From NCBI GenBank assembly GCA_016806145.1, contig CP063167.1, forward strand, positions 926,501-990,500: a DNA stretch of 64,000 bases. The letters are read 5' to 3'. Below are positions 9,450-18,189 of this stretch, piece after piece (within the stretch, counting starts at the first letter, position 1; the number at the start of each line of letters is the position of its first letter). Below the pieces are notes generated by a model. The model ran no database searches. It was given only the letters and a program-made list of their open reading frames with translations, and was not told where the DNA came from. The stretch comes from Variovorax paradoxus. GTDB taxonomy: Bacteria > Pseudomonadota > Gammaproteobacteria > Burkholderiales > Burkholderiaceae_C. The position numbers and the translations under genes are program-made.

Positions 9450-9966
9450 CACGGACAACCTCGCTGCTTTTGCGGTTTGACTTGCCGTGTCGGAAGCCCA
9501 AGCGGGTCGCTCAGTGATCGGCGCTCCTGGCGGTACACCCTGGGGCAACACCCTGTCCCGTGTCACCCGTTTGGGTCTTCCGGCACCCCAAGGGCCGCGG
9601 CCTCATACGGTACATCGCATGGTCAGCGTTACAGGCAGTCACTCCCGGGGGCACGGAAGTCGGATCGAACGTTCTGCCGCGCAACTCCCTCCGTCAAGCC
9701 AAAAGCCTATTCACGTCTCAACAGTGCCGCTCAGCACGGGTTGACCACCCTGCGTCGTGCCCAATCCAACGCATCGAGGGAACCGAGGGCAGGCCAGTGA
9801 GCGTTGGTGCTACTTACCCTAGATCGCCGTGGCCACGGCAACTTGACAAGCTGATCATCATTTTGCTTTGTCGTGCGGACTGGGCGTCAAAGAAGTACAA
9901 ACATAAATATGAAATCCGATTTCAAAAAAAATTGACACATCCTCAGATCGCAGATAGAGTTCGGCC
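9450..9966. other. no gene recognised; upstream region of the IclR regulator
   Basis: This 0.5 kb holds no convincing coding sequence. The last 100 bp become AT-rich (a run of AAAAAAAA near 9925-9935) and should hold the promoter of the IclR gene at 9967. Base composition changes visibly here, from the GC-rich flank to the AT-richer island. Confidence 0.45.
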
Positions 9967-10785
9967 ATGGCTGACAAATCGCCTTCATCTGACCAAGCTG
10001 GTACGGAGCGCGGCGCTGACACAGTGAGTGCGCTCGAACGAGGTTTCCGCGTACTCGACTGCTTTGCAGCAGCGAGGCGGCCATTGAGCAACAGCGAAGT
10101 CGCTGCAATGACTGGCATTCCTCGGCCAACGATGACACGTCTCATCGCGACGCTCCAGGAACTGGGACATCTCAGACTCGCCGGCATGCCCGATCGGTGG
10201 GAGATCGGATCCGGTGTGGTTCGTCTTGCAGAGGCGTTCCTCGGGGGATTGGACATCCGCGCTAGCGCCAGGCCGCACATGATCGAACTAGCTGAGACTG
10301 TGGGCAGTACATGCTTCCTCGGAATTCGGGATGCGGACGACATGCTGGTCGTGGAAACGGCTCGGTCAAGGGCGGTGATTGCAGTGATTGCGGCGGACGT
10401 GGGAACGCGAATGTCCATCACCCGTTCAGCCTTAGGTCGCGCTTGGCTTTCCGGAGCGGACGACGCAACCCGAAATGCGGTCCTTCGAAACTGCAATTGC
10501 GACGCCAAGACTAAACAGTCGCTAACTTCCGCCCTGGTTGACGCTCGTCGCAACGGCTACGCGTTATCTCTGGGAGATTGGCATCCTGCCATTAATGCCG
10601 CCGCAGTTGCGATCCGCACGCCCAAAGGTGAAGTGATATCGATCAACTCGGGCGGCCCTTCTTTCGTGATTTCCGCGGGAAAGCTCGTTGAAGAAGTGGT
10701 TCCCGCTCTTTTGACGGCAGCGGACGCAATCGCTCGAGAGATCGGCGGTAAATCAGGAAGAGAGATCGTGCAAGCCGGAGTCTAA
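9967..10785 (+). CDS. IclR-family transcriptional regulator
   Basis: This 272-residue regulator has the two-domain IclR layout. An N-terminal winged helix (about residues 22-85, with LSNSEVAAMTGIPRPTMTRL as the recognition part) is followed by a C-terminal effector-binding domain (GSTCFLGIRDADDMLVVET, then the conserved region around ALGRAWLSG). IclR proteins sense small organic acids and aromatics and usually control neighbouring catabolic genes. It is followed in the same direction by a Bug receptor, a TfdA-like dioxygenase and a second Bug receptor, so it is the likely regulator of that island. Confidence 0.9.
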   Translation: MADKSPSSDQAGTERGADTVSALERGFRVLDCFAAARRPLSNSEVAAMTGIPRPTMTRLIATLQELGHLRLAGMPDRWEIGSGVVRLAEAFLGGLDIRASARPHMIELAETVGSTCFLGIRDADDMLVVETARSRAVIAVIAADVGTRMSITRSALGRAWLSGADDATRNAVLRNCNCDAKTKQSLTSALVDARRNGYALSLGDWHPAINAAAVAIRTPKGEVISINSGGPSFVISAGKLVEEVVPALLTAADAIAREIGGKSGREIVQAGV

Positions 10786-10828
10786 GGCATCTGCTTTGCG
10801 ATAAGGCCTCGCTTCTGGAGAGCAATTG

Positions 10829-11836
10829 ATGAAATGCGGAGAACAAATGAGAGACCAAGTTGCTTTGAACCGCCGCGATCTGCTGAAACTGACAGCTTTG
10901 CTTGCGGCAAGCGTTCCTGGAGCGGATTGGGCGGCTTCGCCGCCTTGGCCGGAACGCCCGGTCAAACTGATCGTTCCGTTTTCATCTGGTGGGCCGACCG
11001 ATACGCTCGCACGTCTGATCGCAGATGGATTACGTGAGAAGTGGGGCCAGCCGATCGTAGTGGACTACAAGCCTGGCGCGGGTACGTTGCTAGGCACACA
11101 GTTTGTCGCCCGTGCACCAAGGGACGGTTACACGCTGGGGATGGCAACGAGTGCGCTGATGATCAACCCGGCGCTTCAGTCCCAGATGCCTTTTGACACG
11201 TTGCGAGATATCAGTGGCGTGTCGCAGCTCGCCTATACGCATTACGGAATCTTCGCGCACCCGTCTGTCCCATTTGATGACGCGGCGGGACTTCTTGAAT
11301 TCGCGCGCAAGAATCCTGGAAAGCTCAGCTATGCGTCGCCGGGTGTTGGCACCGGTACTCACTTGGCCGGCGAGCTTCTCAATCGAATGGGAAAAATTGA
11401 TCTCGTGCATGTGCCATACAAAGGGAGTGCGCCAGCGCAGCAGGATGTTCTAGGCGGTCAGGTGCCGCTGTTGTTTGACGTGCTCTTCTCCGCGATGCCG
11501 TTCGTGCGGGAAAAGCGTCTGAAGCCAATCGCTTTGGCCAGTCCTAAACGCGCTGCAATAGCGCCGGACATCGGGCTTATCTCAGACGCAGTCCCAGGGT
11601 TCGCAGCACTGAGCTATATGGGGATCATTGCTCCAAGTGGCGTACCACCTAACCTGCTCGAACGTATCAGTACGGACATCGCAGCAGTGATGCGAACTCC
11701 TGTTGTTGTGAATCGATTTATCCAACTTGGTAGCGACCCGCTCGGTTCATCGTCTCAAGAATACAACAAAGCCATAGCTTCAGAACTTGATAAGTGGTCA
11801 CATCTAATAAAAGCCTCTGGAATTAAGATTGAATAA
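10829..11836 (+). CDS. Bug-type tripartite tricarboxylate transporter substrate-binding protein
   Basis: This 335-residue periplasmic receptor belongs to the Bug/TctC family. A signal with a twin-arginine pattern (NRRDLLKLTALLAAS) spans about residues 12-30. The family signature follows: WPERPVKLIVPFSSGGPTD, then VVDYKPGAGTLLGTQFVA. The ATG at 10829 has GGAG about 8 bases upstream. Bug proteins bind carboxylates or aromatic acids and feed TctAB permeases or act as sensors. No TctA or TctB gene is present, which is common for orphan Bug genes in Burkholderiales. It is probably cotranscribed with the dioxygenase 22 bp downstream. Confidence 0.9.
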   Translation: MKCGEQMRDQVALNRRDLLKLTALLAASVPGADWAASPPWPERPVKLIVPFSSGGPTDTLARLIADGLREKWGQPIVVDYKPGAGTLLGTQFVARAPRDGYTLGMATSALMINPALQSQMPFDTLRDISGVSQLAYTHYGIFAHPSVPFDDAAGLLEFARKNPGKLSYASPGVGTGTHLAGELLNRMGKIDLVHVPYKGSAPAQQDVLGGQVPLLFDVLFSAMPFVREKRLKPIALASPKRAAIAPDIGLISDAVPGFAALSYMGIIAPSGVPPNLLERISTDIAAVMRTPVVVNRFIQLGSDPLGSSSQEYNKAIASELDKWSHLIKASGIKIE

Positions 11837-11858
11837 ATTCCGAAAAATAGGAAAGCGA

Positions 11859-12770
11859 ATGAATTCGAAACTTGAACTCACCCCTCTGACAGCTAGTATT
11901 GGCGCTCTTGCGCACGGTATTGATATCTCATCAGAACTCCGGCTTGACGAGGTGAAGGAAATCGAATCTGCTATGGACCGCTTTGCCGTTCTGGTTTTTA
12001 GAGATCAGCTTCTTGATCAAGACCAGCAGATCCGCTTCGCAAAGAACTTTGGTCCCCTAGATACAGGCCTACGTAAACTGCGGCGAGGCACGCACCGCTT
12101 CGCGTACAACGAACTGGCCGACATTTCGAACGTGACGGCAGAGGGTGAGGTTGCAGAGCGAAGTCACTCCAGAATCGTCAGCAATGTCGCCAACCAGCTT
12201 TGGCACAGCGATAGTTCATTCCAACAAGTACGCGCCAAGTACTCAATGCTGTCGGCGCATGTTGTACCTCAGTTTGGAGGCGATACAGAGTTCGCCGACC
12301 TGCGAGCTGCCTACGACGAGCTACCAGACTGGCGAAAAACCAAGATTGATAACTTAGTGGGAGTGCACTCATCGCTGCACTCACGATTCCTCCTTGGAGA
12401 CACGGGCTACGATGAAGCTCAGAAGACCGCGATTGCTCCGGCCCGCTGGCCGCTGGTGCAAACCGATCCGCGGTCAGGTCGCCGATGTTTGTACGTCGGC
12501 CATCACATTTGCGAAATCGAAGGCATGACTTTGCCTGAGGGACGCATGCTGGCGATGGACCTTATTGAGCATGCAACGCAGCGGCAGTTTGTTTATCAAC
12601 ACAAGTGGCGGGTCGGAGACCTTGTGATGTGGGACAACACGGCAACGCTGCACCGAGGAAAATGGTACGACTTCGCCGAGCGGAGGGAGTTGCGGCGCGC
12701 AACTACAGAAGAGGTTGTGCGCTCAAGCGAAGCCGCGCGTCTGCAACAAGAATTAGAACTGGCTCAATAA
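11859..12770 (+). CDS. TauD/TfdA-family Fe(II)/2-oxoglutarate dioxygenase
   Basis: This 303-residue enzyme is from the TauD/TfdA family, which uses Fe(II) and 2-oxoglutarate to hydroxylate sulfonates, aryloxyacids and similar acids. The iron ligands are visible as the HxD of LWHSDSSF (near residue 117) and the distal His of ATLHRGKW, and the 2-oxoglutarate-binding Arg is in RRELRRAT. The ATG at 11859 has AGGAAAG about 5 bases upstream. The neighbouring Bug receptors and IclR regulator suggest catabolism of an imported organic acid, possibly an aryloxyalkanoate. The substrate is inference only. Confidence 0.9.
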   Translation: MNSKLELTPLTASIGALAHGIDISSELRLDEVKEIESAMDRFAVLVFRDQLLDQDQQIRFAKNFGPLDTGLRKLRRGTHRFAYNELADISNVTAEGEVAERSHSRIVSNVANQLWHSDSSFQQVRAKYSMLSAHVVPQFGGDTEFADLRAAYDELPDWRKTKIDNLVGVHSSLHSRFLLGDTGYDEAQKTAIAPARWPLVQTDPRSGRRCLYVGHHICEIEGMTLPEGRMLAMDLIEHATQRQFVYQHKWRVGDLVMWDNTATLHRGKWYDFAERRELRRATTEEVVRSSEAARLQQELELAQ

Positions 12771-12919
12771 AATAATTCTCAGAAACGTAAGTTTATTCGC
12801 TTTGGGAGCTGTCTTTATTTGAGAGATCTGTGAGTGGCTGTATTGCCGACGCCCCAAAGCGATCACACGAACGCAGTGAACATCAGCCAAAGTTTATAAA
12901 TGAATAGGAGACTATAAAA

Positions 12920-13873
12920 ATGAAGCGCCGAAATTTGCTCGCTTTTGCATGTGCCTCAATGATAGCTTCCGCCGCGCTTGCGGACGATAGAACAATTCGC
13001 ATCATCGTCGGTTACTCACCGGGAGGTTCGGTGGATGCAGTGGCCAGATTGCTCGCAGAACGACTACGAGTCTCACTTGATCAAAATGTGATTGTTGACA
13101 ACAAGCCTGGGGCTGGTGGACGCCTTGCGCTTGTAGAGTTGAAGCGCTCGGCGCCTGATGGAAACACGCTTGTTTTTACCCCCAGTGGTGTACTTGTCAT
13201 TCATCCGTGGCTTTATCAGAACATCGGCTACGATCCTCTAAAAGACTTCACTCCACTGGCGCTGACGAACAAGTTCGACTTTGCCATCACGTCTGGGCCC
13301 GGTGCTCCCTCTGGCGACTTAAAAGCAGTCATGGAGTGGATGAAGAGCAACCCTCAAAAGGCAAATTACGCTACGTCTGGAGCGGGGACAGTTCCTCATT
13401 TTGTAGGGCAGTTGCTAGCACAAACAACCGGTGTACCACTGACGCACGTGGCCTATCGCGGCGGAGCGCCCGCTGCGCAGGATCTCATTGCTGGCCAGGT
13501 CCCGCTGATGATCGATACCGCTTCAGAAACTCTTGAACACCATAGGGCTGGTCGAGTCAAAATCTTGGCGATGACCGGCGATCGCCGCAATCGCGCTGTT
13601 CCCGACATTCCAACAGCAAAGGAGGCGGGGTTCGACTTCACGGCGGACGCGTTCTTCGGCCTGTACGGCCCGAGTGGCATGCAACCGGCAAGGGTTCAGC
13701 GTATTTCCCGGGCGGTAGAGCAAGCCGTGTCTGCACCTGCTTTTCAAGATCGAATCTACGCTCTTGGGCTGACACCTAGCTATGCGGGGCCCACCGAGCT
13801 GACGTCTTTGCAGGCAGAACAGTTCAGGCGCTGGGAGGCCCCTATCAAGAGTTCGGGCTTTAAGGCGGAGTAA
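12920..13873 (+). CDS. second Bug-type substrate-binding protein
   Basis: This 317-residue Bug/TctC-family receptor has a cleavable signal (about residues 1-21, ending ASAALADD). It carries the family motifs IIVGYSPGGSVDAVARLLAE, IVDNKPGAGGRLA and HVAYRGGAPAAQDLIAGQVP. It follows the dioxygenase by about 150 bp, and AGGAGACTATAAAA before the ATG supplies a ribosome binding site. It differs from the first Bug protein, so the two may bind different ligands or represent a receptor pair brought in together. Confidence 0.9.
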   Translation: MKRRNLLAFACASMIASAALADDRTIRIIVGYSPGGSVDAVARLLAERLRVSLDQNVIVDNKPGAGGRLALVELKRSAPDGNTLVFTPSGVLVIHPWLYQNIGYDPLKDFTPLALTNKFDFAITSGPGAPSGDLKAVMEWMKSNPQKANYATSGAGTVPHFVGQLLAQTTGVPLTHVAYRGGAPAAQDLIAGQVPLMIDTASETLEHHRAGRVKILAMTGDRRNRAVPDIPTAKEAGFDFTADAFFGLYGPSGMQPARVQRISRAVEQAVSAPAFQDRIYALGLTPSYAGPTELTSLQAEQFRRWEAPIKSSGFKAE

Positions 13874-13936
13874 TTTCGGCGCGAAAGCGCCAGGCAACTC
13901 TCAGCGTGGGTAGGGCTCGTTCCTCGACAACATTAA

Positions 13937-14206
13937 ACCGGCGGCAAAGCAACGTTGCTGGGCATCAGCAAGCGCGGCGACACATACCTTCGAACGCTTC
14001 TAATCCAAAGCCCATGGTCAGTAATTCTGGCTGACCAACGCAAGGCCACCAAAGAAGATAGTTGGGTGGGGAAACTGCTGCTGCGACGAAACCTCAACGT
14101 CGTGGCGGTAGCTCTCGCCAACAAGAACGCCCGTGTCGTATGGGCCTTGCTCGCGAAGGATCGGACATATAGCAACGAGTGTGTAGCGATGGCTGCCGGC
14201 GCATGA
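13937..14206 (+). mobile_element. IS110-family transposase C-terminal fragment
   Basis: The plus strand encodes LGISKRGDTYLRTLLIQ, ending in NLNVVAVALANKNARVVWAL and LLAKDRTYSNE. This is the conserved C-terminus of IS110/IS1111 transposases (the Tnp_2 domain with its helix-hairpin-helix GDxYLR block). The N-terminal two thirds are missing. With the fragment at 9267-9449 it brackets the IclR/Bug/TfdA island, but on the opposite strand. Confidence 0.8.
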
Positions 14207-14469
14207 GGCAAGAGACGAAATCGGCAAGACCGCAGCTTAGAGGAGAGAACTGAACCACCGATTGCTCAGGGGAGTAGGACATGATGGCACGATAGGTCAG
14301 ACCGAGGTAGGAAAACCCGAGAAGTACCTCGCACCTTCAGTGCACATCAGTGATTGGGGAACCAACATTCGAATTCATCAGCGACCGCAAGCATCGCCTG
14401 CACTGAAGTTCGGACGCATGTCTGCAATCGATAACTTCGAGTCATCGTGAACTGAAAGCTTGGCAAACC

Positions 14470-14929
14470 GGGGGCGTCCATGCATGGTACTTCGGTATGA
14501 AAGCTCATACCGGCGTGAATGCCGCGTCGGGGCTGGTGCACACGGTGGAGGGTACGGGGGTGAACATCAGCGATATCAACATCGCTGGGTCGCTGCTTCA
14601 CGTTGAAGAACACTCGGCCTTCGGCGACTCGGGCTATCAAGGGTTCACAAGCGTTCCGAGGCTGCAGGACCGACTTGGCAATGCGTAGGGGCGAACGTCG
14701 GGGGCTCATCCCGTTCATCGAGCCGGAGTTCGTGGCCGAGCGCGTGGAGAAGATGAAGGCCAGCATCAGAGCCAAGGTCGAACACCCGTTCCGAGTGTTC
14801 AAGCGGCAGTTCGGCTTAAACACGGTTCACTATCGAGGCCTGACGAAGAACACGGTGCAGATCGTCACGCTGTTTGCACTGTCGAATATGTGGATGGCGC
14901 GGCGGCGTTTGATGGAGGCCGAGGCATGA
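14470..14929 (+). mobile_element. IS5-family transposase C-terminal fragment with frameshifts
   Basis: Two overlapping plus-strand frames encode parts of an IS5-family DDE transposase. The first is FGMKAHTGVNAASGLVHTVE with FGDSGYQG. After a frameshift near 14640-14690 comes RIRAKVEHPFRVFKRQFGLN, followed by GLTKNTVQIVTLFALSNMWM, the standard C-terminus. The N-terminal half is absent, so the element is dead. Confidence 0.85.
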
Positions 14930-15135
14930 GTGCGGCCGCGACGCCCGATTCGGGCTTGCAGGGCCGCGAATACATACGGCCGCGGTGCCCAGAAGCCGAA
15001 CGTGCTCGAATGAGCAAAGCGGATGCATCGTCATCCGCGGGTTCATTCCATCGCGGCCGCAGATCACGTTCTGCAGACCATCCTTAGTCGAGCCAGCCGG
15101 CTGCCGGGCGACAGGCACCCGATCACCAGCACTGA

Positions 15136-15459
15136 CTACTTCGGTGTACCGCCCTGCGTCGAACGACGCTTGAGCGATCCATCCTTGTTGCGCCGGCGTT
15201 CGTCGCGCGACTCCGCACGCAGTTCGCCATTGACGGCGGATTTGTCCGCACCAATCGCGCCGCCCTCGGGCGTTTTGATGATGTCGCCGCCAGCTACCTT
15301 GACTTGGCCCCTCGCCTTGGCGTCACGCTTCGCCTGTGCCGCAAGTTGCCCCTTCGAGTCGGTCACGGACTGCTGCTCGGACGTGGTTCCCGGCGGATTC
15401 TGCGCATAAGCGCTGGCCGTAAGCATGGCAACGATCAGACTTGCTACGTACTTCTTCAT
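15136..15459 (-). CDS. small exported protein, function unknown
   Basis: This 107-residue protein has a clear Sec signal peptide (MKKYVASLIVAMLTASAYAQ) followed by a short hydrophilic, charged tail rich in K, R, D and G. The ATG at 15459 is preceded by GAGGTAA. I do not recognise the mature domain. It is probably a small periplasmic protein, possibly stress-related as many such lysine/arginine-rich secreted peptides are, but that is a guess. Confidence 0.65.
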   Translation of the reverse strand: MKKYVASLIVAMLTASAYAQNPPGTTSEQQSVTDSKGQLAAQAKRDAKARGQVKVAGGDIIKTPEGGAIGADKSAVNGELRAESRDERRRNKDGSLKRRSTQGGTPK

Positions 15460-15576
15460 ATTTACCTCTATGGTTGATAAGAACTTTGATGGAGTGGTGG
15501 ATGGACAATGGATCTCGACGTGCGGGCGGCGCCGCCGCGCGCATCCGAGGAACAATGTCGTGGCAGCGCCGATCGA

Positions 15577-16032
15577 TCAGCCACGCGCGACAAACCGGTC
15601 GACGCGTGCAACCCGTCGCAGTTCATCCACGTCTAGATCGATCCTGGAGAGCGGCGTGACATTTGCGAGTGCGACATGCGGGGTCACAAACCATTGCGCG
15701 ATCTCCCAGTCGTCCATCGCGCCCACCAGTTCGGCAAATATCTCCGACACACCTGGCCGAAGAGCCAGCGAGGCCGGGCAAAACTGGAACATCGGAACCC
15801 AAATGCTCTCGTGCCACTTGAAGCTTAACAGTTCCCTCGAAGCGATGCGACGGGCCATGGAAAGCACCGCGGTCTGGCGCTGTGCGCCTGCATCGTCGAT
15901 GAGCATCTCGGCACGTACGAGGCCGCCTCTGAGGCGATAGCCTTGTAGCAACTCAATAAACTCCGTATCGCGTCGGCAATAGGATGTCAGGTGCGCAGGC
16001 GCCTGGGCCTGCATCCGTGATGCGGCATACAT
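15577..16032 (-). CDS. hypothetical protein with weak similarity to an MbcA/ParS-type C-terminal region
   Basis: This 151-residue soluble protein has no signal peptide. The C-terminal 45 residues (WEIAQWFVTPHVALANVTPL, then ELRRVARVDRFVARG) resemble the toxin-binding region of MbcA/ParS-type antitoxins, where W-x-x-x-P-x-x-L-x-x-x-x-P is conserved. No toxin gene with a RES-like domain is adjacent, so a toxin-antitoxin role is unsupported. Similar stand-alone proteins without known function exist in Burkholderiales. I chose the ATG at 16032 for its GGTGAT upstream; an alternative start is at 16071. Confidence 0.55.
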   Translation of the reverse strand: MYAASRMQAQAPAHLTSYCRRDTEFIELLQGYRLRGGLVRAEMLIDDAGAQRQTAVLSMARRIASRELLSFKWHESIWVPMFQFCPASLALRPGVSEIFAELVGAMDDWEIAQWFVTPHVALANVTPLSRIDLDVDELRRVARVDRFVARG

Positions 16033-16176
16033 GTCATCACCTATTGCGACCGAATGCCAGCGAAAAGCCACTCCAGTCGCTGCAGGCGACCGGCACGGCG
16101 GGAAGAACGGGGTCTGATCATGTAACCTCCGACAGGGATTGGATCGGGTTGATGTGCAAGCTAGAAGGTTGGGTAT

Positions 16177-16374
16177 CTATTGGTTGCGCTGGCTCTCGGG
16201 CACCGAGGTACAGATCGCCGGCTCCGGCAGTTCAACCTTCACCGCGTTGCCGCCTCTTTTGGGCGGTATCGTCGAGGCGAATGCCCACGAAACCGCGGCC
16301 GCGACCAAAAGGATCGACGCTGCCACTGGCCACGCCGCATCTGCCATCGATCGATTACGAGACAGGCTTCTCAT
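16177..16374 (-). CDS. small single-pass membrane protein
   Basis: This 65-residue protein has one transmembrane helix (about residues 13-34, WPVAASILLVAAAVSWAFA) and a short polar tail. The ATG at 16374 is preceded by GGAGCAAACG, a good ribosome binding site, and it overlaps the end of the small upstream frame (16355-16519), so the two may be coupled. No family is recognised. Confidence 0.5.
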   Translation of the reverse strand: MRSLSRNRSMADAAWPVAASILLVAAAVSWAFASTIPPKRGGNAVKVELPEPAICTSVPESQRNQ

Positions 16375-16519
16375 CGTTTGCTCCGTTGGTTTGAGTCAAT
16401 TCGTTCGCAGGCGTCGTCTCGAAGGATTTGGCCGCGCTCTTCGTTTCATCAGTGGTTCAGGCGTCCTGCACGGGTTGGTTCCCCTGCGCCACTGCCGCCT
16501 GTTTCTTTGCGCGAGCCAC
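16355..16519 (-). pseudogene. small charged reading frame interrupted by an in-frame TGA
   Basis: A GTG at 16519, three bases after the AhpD-like stop, opens VARAKKQAAVAQGNQPVQDA. A TGA at 16457-16459 interrupts it, and the same frame then continues TDETKSAAKSFETTPANELT up to a TAA at 16355. Without the TGA it would be a charged, disordered peptide of about 54 residues between the AhpD-like and small membrane genes. It could be a nonsense mutation or chance. Confidence 0.35.
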
Positions 16520-16522
16520 CCA

Positions 16523-16981
16523 CTAGTCCAGGGGATGCGTGGATGGCGGGATACGCATCCCGATCGCGACGCGGTTCCACGTGTTGGTCGCGGCCACCAG
16601 CCAAGTGAGGTCCACGATGTCCTCGTCTGTGAAATAGGGCTTGAGCGCAAAGTACGCTTCGTCCTGGTCGCCGCATCCATCTCCCAGGCGAGTTAGCGCT
16701 TCGGCCCAACCGAGCGCTGCGCGCTCCTGCTCGTCATACAACCCCACCCCCCGCCATGTGGACACATTGTTGATCCGCTGCCAGCACTCCCCAAGATCTC
16801 GCAGGTCACGAACATGCAAGTCGAACCCGAACGCACAACCGTTCATCTGCGAGACTCGTGTCCGCACCAGCTCTCTCAGCACAGGGGTCAGTTGCGATCT
16901 GGCGATCGTCGTGTTGAGCGCAGTCATCGCTTGGAAGCTCTGGGGCGAGAGCTCTATCCAGGGAAGTCTTGGCTTGTCCAT
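16523..16981 (-). CDS. AhpD-like/carboxymuconolactone decarboxylase family protein lacking the second CxxC cysteine
   Basis: This 152-residue protein has the AhpD-like helical fold. The family motif appears as MNGCAFGFDLH: the first cysteine and the trailing histidine are kept, but the second cysteine of CxxC is a glycine. The C-terminus TWNRVAIGMR is family-typical. The missing cysteine argues against thiol peroxidase chemistry and would favour a carboxymuconolactone-type or non-redox role. The ATG at 16981 has GGGGAT upstream. It is followed by two tiny frames and preceded, 78 bp upstream, by a secreted cupin in the same direction. Confidence 0.83.
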   Translation of the reverse strand: MDKPRLPWIELSPQSFQAMTALNTTIARSQLTPVLRELVRTRVSQMNGCAFGFDLHVRDLRDLGECWQRINNVSTWRGVGLYDEQERAALGWAEALTRLGDGCGDQDEAYFALKPYFTDEDIVDLTWLVAATNTWNRVAIGMRIPPSTHPLD

Positions 16982-17059
16982 GGTGATCCCCAATTCAATG
17001 TTCCGTTCCGGTTGCATGGCGCTGCACCAGATGCTGCGCTCCTCCAAGCAATCGGGGCG

Positions 17060-17464
17060 CTACTTGGTTGGGGTGAAGAACGGCTTCTTCTCGTCCTTCA
17101 CAAGAAAGACCACGAATTTTGCGGGTGCCGTCGTGCTCGCATTGCGGCCGACGGTATGAATGTCGTCGGGGCCTTCGTAGAACGTCTGGCCCGGACCCAG
17201 AGTGACCTCTTTGCCTCCACGCAAGCCCATGACGATGGTACCTTCCAAGACATAGACGAAGGCATGCGCATCGTGCCGATGGACCGGATCCACGGCGCCG
17301 GGCGGGAAGTCTACCGTGATCATCAACACCTCCTTGCCCTTGATGTCCGGCAGCGGCTTGGTCAACAACGTGCTAACCACTGCGTCGCTGGCCAACGCGA
17401 CTTGCGCGCTAAAGCCCGCCGTCAAGATTGCCGCAGAGGCGACGAGCTTCTGAAACTTCCGCAT
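17060..17464 (-). CDS. exported cupin-domain protein
   Basis: This 134-residue protein has a signal peptide (about residues 1-25, ending QVALASDA) and one Cupin_2 domain. Metal-binding motif 1 reads VHRHDAHAFVYVLEGTIVMG, and the second motif carries its histidine in GPDDIHTVGRN. Small secreted cupins of this type bind a metal; their substrates are mostly unknown. It is probably cotranscribed with the AhpD-like gene downstream. The membrane-anchored protein at 53328-53942 has a related cupin domain. Confidence 0.85.
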   Translation of the reverse strand: MRKFQKLVASAAILTAGFSAQVALASDAVVSTLLTKPLPDIKGKEVLMITVDFPPGAVDPVHRHDAHAFVYVLEGTIVMGLRGGKEVTLGPGQTFYEGPDDIHTVGRNASTTAPAKFVVFLVKDEKKPFFTPTK

Positions 17465-18189
17465 GATTAACTCCTTTTTTGCATTGAACAGGCGATCTTT
17501 GGTAGTGCGCCGACACTGCCGGCACGAGGCGCTGCTGGCAAACTCATCGGTTCGACGCGGTGGCCACAGCGCAAGAACAAATTCTGGGATGCGACGGGAA
17601 TCGCTGGTACGTCTGAGGTGGTGAGAGCTGACTCTCCCTTTGTGTGGAGCAGCGGATGTCGAGCGGCCCGACCACGTTTTACCGGGACGCGGGTATCACC
17701 CCCGGGAACTGCTCAGCCTTGCTCAAGCTCGCGCCTGACGCTCGTCTTGGAGGTCGCTCGCTTCCTACCCATCCCTCGGCAAGACTCTGCCCGCTGCGGC
17801 GGGTACCTGCGACTAGCCACTTGGCGTGGCGGGTGGATAGGCGTCCCTTGGATCGCATAAAAATTCTAGGAGGCGCTGCGTTGCACGCTGGCCTGGCTTG
17901 CAATGGATGCCGTTGACGCTCAGGAATCGCGTTAACGGCGCTCGAGTAACCGCGCCCCGCCCGGCCCATTCATGCACTTGGAGGTACGAGTCGTGCGGCG
18001 CACTTTGGCTTCTGCGCGTCTTCTCCGCCCGTTCGAGGCGCGACGGCAATGAGGCGCGGCTCACTGACCCCGGCATCGGAAGATGGAACGGGACCATGTG
18101 CGAACAAGTCGCAAGTGTGTTTCTCCTGGGGCAACAGGGCTAGGCGGAAAGTGTGGCCGGCTCCGGTTCGCTGGTCGCGCGCGGCTGCG
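17465..18189. other. no gene recognised (725 bp)
   Basis: This stretch lies upstream of the cupin gene and downstream of the membrane protein gene (both minus strand). Open frames here are short, arginine/proline-rich and without ribosome binding sites. Nothing in it is recognised. Confidence 0.45.

Noticed and set aside
13878..13891. GGCGC-GAAA-GCGCC hairpin after the second Bug gene as terminator
   Set aside because: The stem is only 5 bp and no T-tract follows, so it is too weak to annotate.
15577..16032. Toxin-antitoxin system based on the ParS-like C-terminus
   Set aside because: No partner toxin gene is adjacent and the similarity covers only a short segment.
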